The notes under the pieces were generated by a model. The model was given only the letters and a program-made list of their open reading frames with translations, searched no databases and was not told the origin of the DNA. 64,000 nt of DNA, taken from NCBI GenBank assembly GCA_021464415.1, contig CM038469.1, forward strand, positions 20,479,901 through 20,543,900. Reading direction: 5' to 3'. The translations under genes were made by a program, and so were the position numbers. Within the stretch, counting starts at the first letter, position 1. Each line of letters begins with the position of its first letter. Source of the DNA: Lonicera japonica. Lineage: Eukaryota > Streptophyta > Magnoliopsida > Dipsacales > Caprifoliaceae. Below are positions 60,556 through 64,000 of the stretch, piece after piece.

Positions 60556-61061
60556 GAGTTTATTTTAGTCGTCTTATTTTTATTATTCAATTAGGAATTA
60601 GATTAGTAGTTTCCTTTTTGAATAAGTTTCCTTATTATTTATTATTATTTTCCTTATTGTGTTAGGATTATTCTAGAAGTTATTTTCCTTTTTCTAAGTA
60701 GGAATTAGTTTCCTTTTTGAATTAGGATTCTAGCTTTGTTTCTCCTATTTAAAGGAGGCACATTATTGTTTTATTAAAGAAGTTATGATGATTAATTAAA
60801 TTGAGAGCTTTCTCTTTGTGTTCTTTAAGAGCATGTTGAACATGTTGAATTGAGTAAATTCAATTGTTCTTGACTTATCAATCTAGCAATCACACTAGAT
60901 TGTGGCGTCATTCATTATACCGAGGTTCGCGCTTCTTTAAGCGTTGGGTTGAGGTTTCCGCCTTCCATCTTTCGACGTATTCCAAGGTTCTTGCTACGTT
61001 TGTAGTTCAAGGGTTGAGGATCCATTAAACTGGCTAGAAAAGACGATCCGAGTTCGCGTCA
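60396..61061 (+). repeat. 3' LTR of the young element
   Basis: Apparently identical to 56816-57481. Its first 160 bp also encode the end of the ORF. Followed by the duplicated GTATT. Confidence 0.95.
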
Positions 61062-62641
61062 GTATTTATGGACTGTTTTGTGATTTTGGTACTGAAATTA
61101 CTAGAAATCAACCCATGTATATCTAATACTCACTAAACTACATGTTTTTCTTAAATTTCCAGAATATTATGCCTCCAAATACATGATTATATCCTGTAGT
61201 TAGATATGCATGTGGTGATTTGTGAATTTTCTAAGGTGTAGTGTTACCCCCACTTGTTAGTTTGGATTAAACTCATGAAATTGGACGATTTGGCAAATGT
61301 TAATACAAAGCATGGATAACATGAGCATGCATGTAAATTAAATTCTGAATATACATAGTATTTCATTGTCTCTTAAATTATGTTTAGACATGTTAATTGG
61401 TGGGTTGTTGCCTTACCAAGTGGTCTAGAATTACATCACATTATTTTTCGCTTGAAATGACATAGATTGAATGAAGAGTATAGTAAAGGTGCAATGCATA
61501 ACTTATACAAATCTGAGAATTTTGATCATTAATTGATGGTTTTTACTAAATTATGGTGTTGGTCCTTTTTCAAGGTTATACAAAAGAACTTTGTTGGAAA
61601 TTTTGCCAAATATAGTATATTTAACCCATGAATTTGTGTCTGTATTATTATTGTGAAGCTAAGGAATTTGTTCACGAGAATTATTGAGATTTTTGTTCTA
61701 ACTTTATTCATGGGTTATTACTATTTTAATTATTAAAATAAATCCCTGGACATTACTACTACCGTTCGATATGATATATTGAGATTGTTGGAACCGAATA
61801 AGCACCGGTATAGAAATGCTTGTAATATATTATTTGCACAGACCCATGGGAAGATGGGGTACCATAAACCTGGTTACCAGTGCACAGGCCCATGGAAAGA
61901 TGGGGTGCGTATGAGTGTAGTAAATTCCGTCTAGTACCGGTATTAGGTCAAGGAGGAGGAGGAGGTGGGTGGATTGTGTTATGAGCGGTACAATGGGATT
62001 GTACCTTGGGATATGGTTGTTTGAGGTAGGTCAGTATGCCGGGGCAGACCAACTTATTTTTAATTCTACAAATCATTGACTATTTTACAAGCTGAACTTT
62101 TATAACTATTGTTCTATAACATGAAGTTTTTAGACATCGGTTTCTTGCATATTCATTGCATTTTTCCCTTCCCCTATGGTTCCCACTGGGCCAGCATTGG
62201 CTCATTCCCTCGTTTGTCATTGCAGGTTCATCTTGTAGCACTATGTTGGGTTCACGGGGAAGAGTGCGGGATTTTCGTAGTCCTCTGATACCATTGGTCA
62301 TATACAGTATTTTCTCTAGTTATTGGGCATTGACTGCATGTATCATGTGTCTATTTAATTTGTAAAGAGATGATTTGTAATTATTTTTACTTTGGAAGAC
62401 AATTGGGATTTGTATTGTAATATTTATCTTTTCCATGAGGGATTTAAACTTGTAAAGTTGTATTTCTTTAAATTTGTCAACAGGATTGGTATATTGTATA
62501 TATAGAGGCATCATGCCGAATTTTCATGAAATTTTAAAATCTTAAACGAGGTTGCGTTTAATCTTGTTAATTGCCTATATTTTTAGCTGTTATTAGAGAC
62601 AGCATCCGTTAACGCCTGCTTTTAAAAGGCGGGTTGTTACA

Positions 62642-64000
62642 TAGCCCCAGCATTTTTCAACCCAAAGGGCATGACAGTGTAGCAATAAGTACCCCAAGGT
62701 GTGATAAAGGTAGTCTTCTCTTGATGATCATGGTGCATTTTGATCTGATTATACCAGGCAAATCTGTTGACGAACGATTTTAAGGCATGATCTGCAGTGT
62801 TGTCGACAATGAGGTTGATATTTGGCAGTGGAAAATCATCTTTTGGACAGGCGGCGTTCAGATTGCAATAATCAATACAAACCCTCACTTTTCTGTTGGG
62901 TTTTGGTACAGGCACTATGTTGGCTAGCCAAGTAGGGTATTCAACGACCCGTATGAACCCGACATCTAGTTGTTTCATCACTTCTTCCTTTACTTTGAAC
63001 GACCACTCAGGTATTAATTTTCTTAACTTTTGTTTGACTGGTTTACATTTAGGTTTTGTGTGTACTTCATGCATCAATGTTGGTATCTAAACCTGGCATG
63101 TCAGCATATGGCCAACCAAAAATTGTGATGGTGCCTAAATTGTCTTTTCATCATTATTTTATTCAGCCCCAATTTTAATTCCCTTTTTATCATCACTGGT
63201 GCCTAAATTTATTGTGATGGTGTCCCCTTCAATGGGTTGTATTCTTTGTTCATCACTCAAGTTTTCATTCATCACTTCCACATCATAAGAATCAAAGTAA
63301 GGGGAAACATTGACAATTTTATTGATAGAAATATCATTTTGTATAGATAACATACATTCTAACTCTTGTACATCTCTATCCATATTCCTTTCTTTCTTCT
63401 TGTACCTCTTCGTTCCTTTAATGGGGGCATATGAGGTGTACAGGGTCCCCGAGGTAATCTTCTTCAAGTGCCACTACCTCGAACGTATTTCCCAGCATGT
63501 CTTCTTCTTCTAACGACTCGACAGGCGGTTGGGTGATCTTTAACTGAGATGAGAAGGTGTGAGTAAAACCCTCACTTATATACAAATCTTCCTCGAAGAA
63601 GATTTCTAACCCCGGTTGCCTTTTTCCTTCTTTATTAACCCATGATTCTTGAAATCCGCATTAAGGGAAGTCTTCACCCTCTATCACAAAACATCCATTT
63701 AACGAGCTATCGGTGAATATGGTGCCTTTTATTCTGCTATCATCTCCCATATACCTTAACCCAGCAAGAGGACTCGTGAATATGGTGCTTTTTATATTTT
63801 CCCAGACCAATTCCTAGTAAGAATTTCATCTTTCTCATCATTTGTACCACTCGCATGTTTATTGTTGACATGTCATCGGGAGGTAGACATTTCACAGTCT
63901 GGGTGGTAAGAGCTTGTACTTTCAGTTCGTATGAAAATCCCCCGAGTTGTACGTCTTGGCTACCAATTCCCAATACAGGCGAGTCTTTGGGCACTATTGT
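62642..64000 (-). pseudogene. Tat/Ogre-type gypsy pol, 5' half (protease-RT linker and RT N-terminal half)
   Basis: Minus strand, continuing beyond the right edge. 63994-63740 encodes the region with MMRKMKFLLGIGLGKY (a glycine-rich motif common upstream of RT in Tat pol). 63467-63159 is linker. 63077-62642 is RT with VRVCIDYCNLNAACPKDDFPLPN (first catalytic Asp region) and the TTFITPWGTYCY...MPFGLKNAGA stretch. It is cut there by the TAGCC-flanked LTR; the rest is at 52985-55655. It is broken by stops between segments. Confidence 0.9.

Larger units (their letters stand above)
56816..61061 (+). mobile_element. Young non-autonomous gypsy-type LTR element, complete
   Basis: Two 666-bp LTRs (56816-57481, 60396-61061) that I read as identical, both TGATATG...GCGTCA, with the 5-bp duplication GTATT outside (56811-56815; 61062-61066). 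Inside are a tRNA-iMet primer site (57483-57494), A-tracts and a GAACAGT-rich tract, one ORF of 668 codons (58549-60555) with a retropepsin-like domain, and a polypurine tract (60382-60395). No reverse transcriptase, RNase H or integrase is encoded, so it must use enzymes from an autonomous relative. Identical LTRs mean a very recent insertion. Confidence 0.95.
55656..62641 (+). mobile_element. Solo LTR inserted in Tat pol, itself split by a young element
   Basis: It begins TGTAACATCC, ends GGTTGTTACA, and is flanked by the exact duplication TAGCC (55651-55655; 62642-62646). Removing one copy puts the two RT halves in frame, which proves the insertion. Without the nested 56816-61061 element and its GTATT duplication it is about 2.74 kb, similar to the 16900-19685 LTR, with which it shares 'cttaagcccaatt', the '...aaagatcaccc' region and the 'gttcccactgggcc' block. 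GGACCGGTCC palindromes occur at 56266-56300. It has no internal domain. Confidence 0.9.

Overview
The window is nuclear DNA from a flowering plant, most likely a eudicot with a repeat-rich genome. The evidence is a spliced leucine-rich-repeat receptor kinase gene with plant-type introns, plus several plant-specific retrotransposon lineages: Tat/Ogre-like Ty3-gypsy, Sirevirus-like Ty1-copia, a Cassandra TRIM carrying 5S rRNA sequence, a plant L1-type LINE and Tourist/PIF-type MITEs. No bacterial, organellar or CRISPR features were seen, and the species cannot be named from the sequence.

Layout. Positions 1-2994 hold no recognisable gene. Positions 2995-10150 (+) hold the only convincing host gene, an LRR receptor-like kinase of the non-RD, Xa21/EFR/FLS2-like (LRR-XII) type. 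It has three visible exons whose splice junctions keep frame, a 3.9-kb first visible intron with a MITE-like insert, and no visible 5' end. From about 12.4 kb to the right edge nearly everything is nested retroelement sequence. Main blocks are: a Tat-type solo LTR (14361-15563); a LARD-like non-coding LTR element on the minus strand (16900-27747) hosting a 3.6-kb solo LTR (21955-25535); another Tat-type solo LTR (27808-29859); old LTR fragments hosting a complete Cassandra TRIM (31948-32783); a copia/LINE block with gag, LTRs, an extra ORF and pol on the minus strand (34925-44322); a second LARD-type LTR (45143-49780) split by a PIF-type MITE; and a Tat/Ogre-like gypsy element (about 51.2 kb to beyond the edge) with minus-strand pol and a plus-strand antisense ORF. 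That pol is split by a solo LTR (55656-62641), which is itself split by a very young 4.2-kb LTR element with two apparently identical 666-bp LTRs and an open 668-codon ORF.

Insertion order can be read from target-site duplications: ATTAT, CTTAC, CATTG, TTA, TAGCC and GTATT flank six insertions exactly. The youngest event is the 56816-61061 element, the only mobile unit here with an undamaged ORF. It lacks RT and integrase, so an autonomous partner elsewhere would have to supply them.

The most interesting pattern concerns short perfect palindromes clustered in the presumed promoter parts of several unrelated LTR families: CCGTACGG in the Tat type, AGTCGACT in the copia, CATGATCGATCATG in the LARD type, and GGACCGGTCC in the split solo LTR. 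In both coding elements that carry an accessory ORF (the Tat antisense ORF and the copia extra ORF), the same palindrome found in the corresponding LTR type recurs just upstream of that ORF. This suggests the accessory ORFs may have their own LTR-like promoters.
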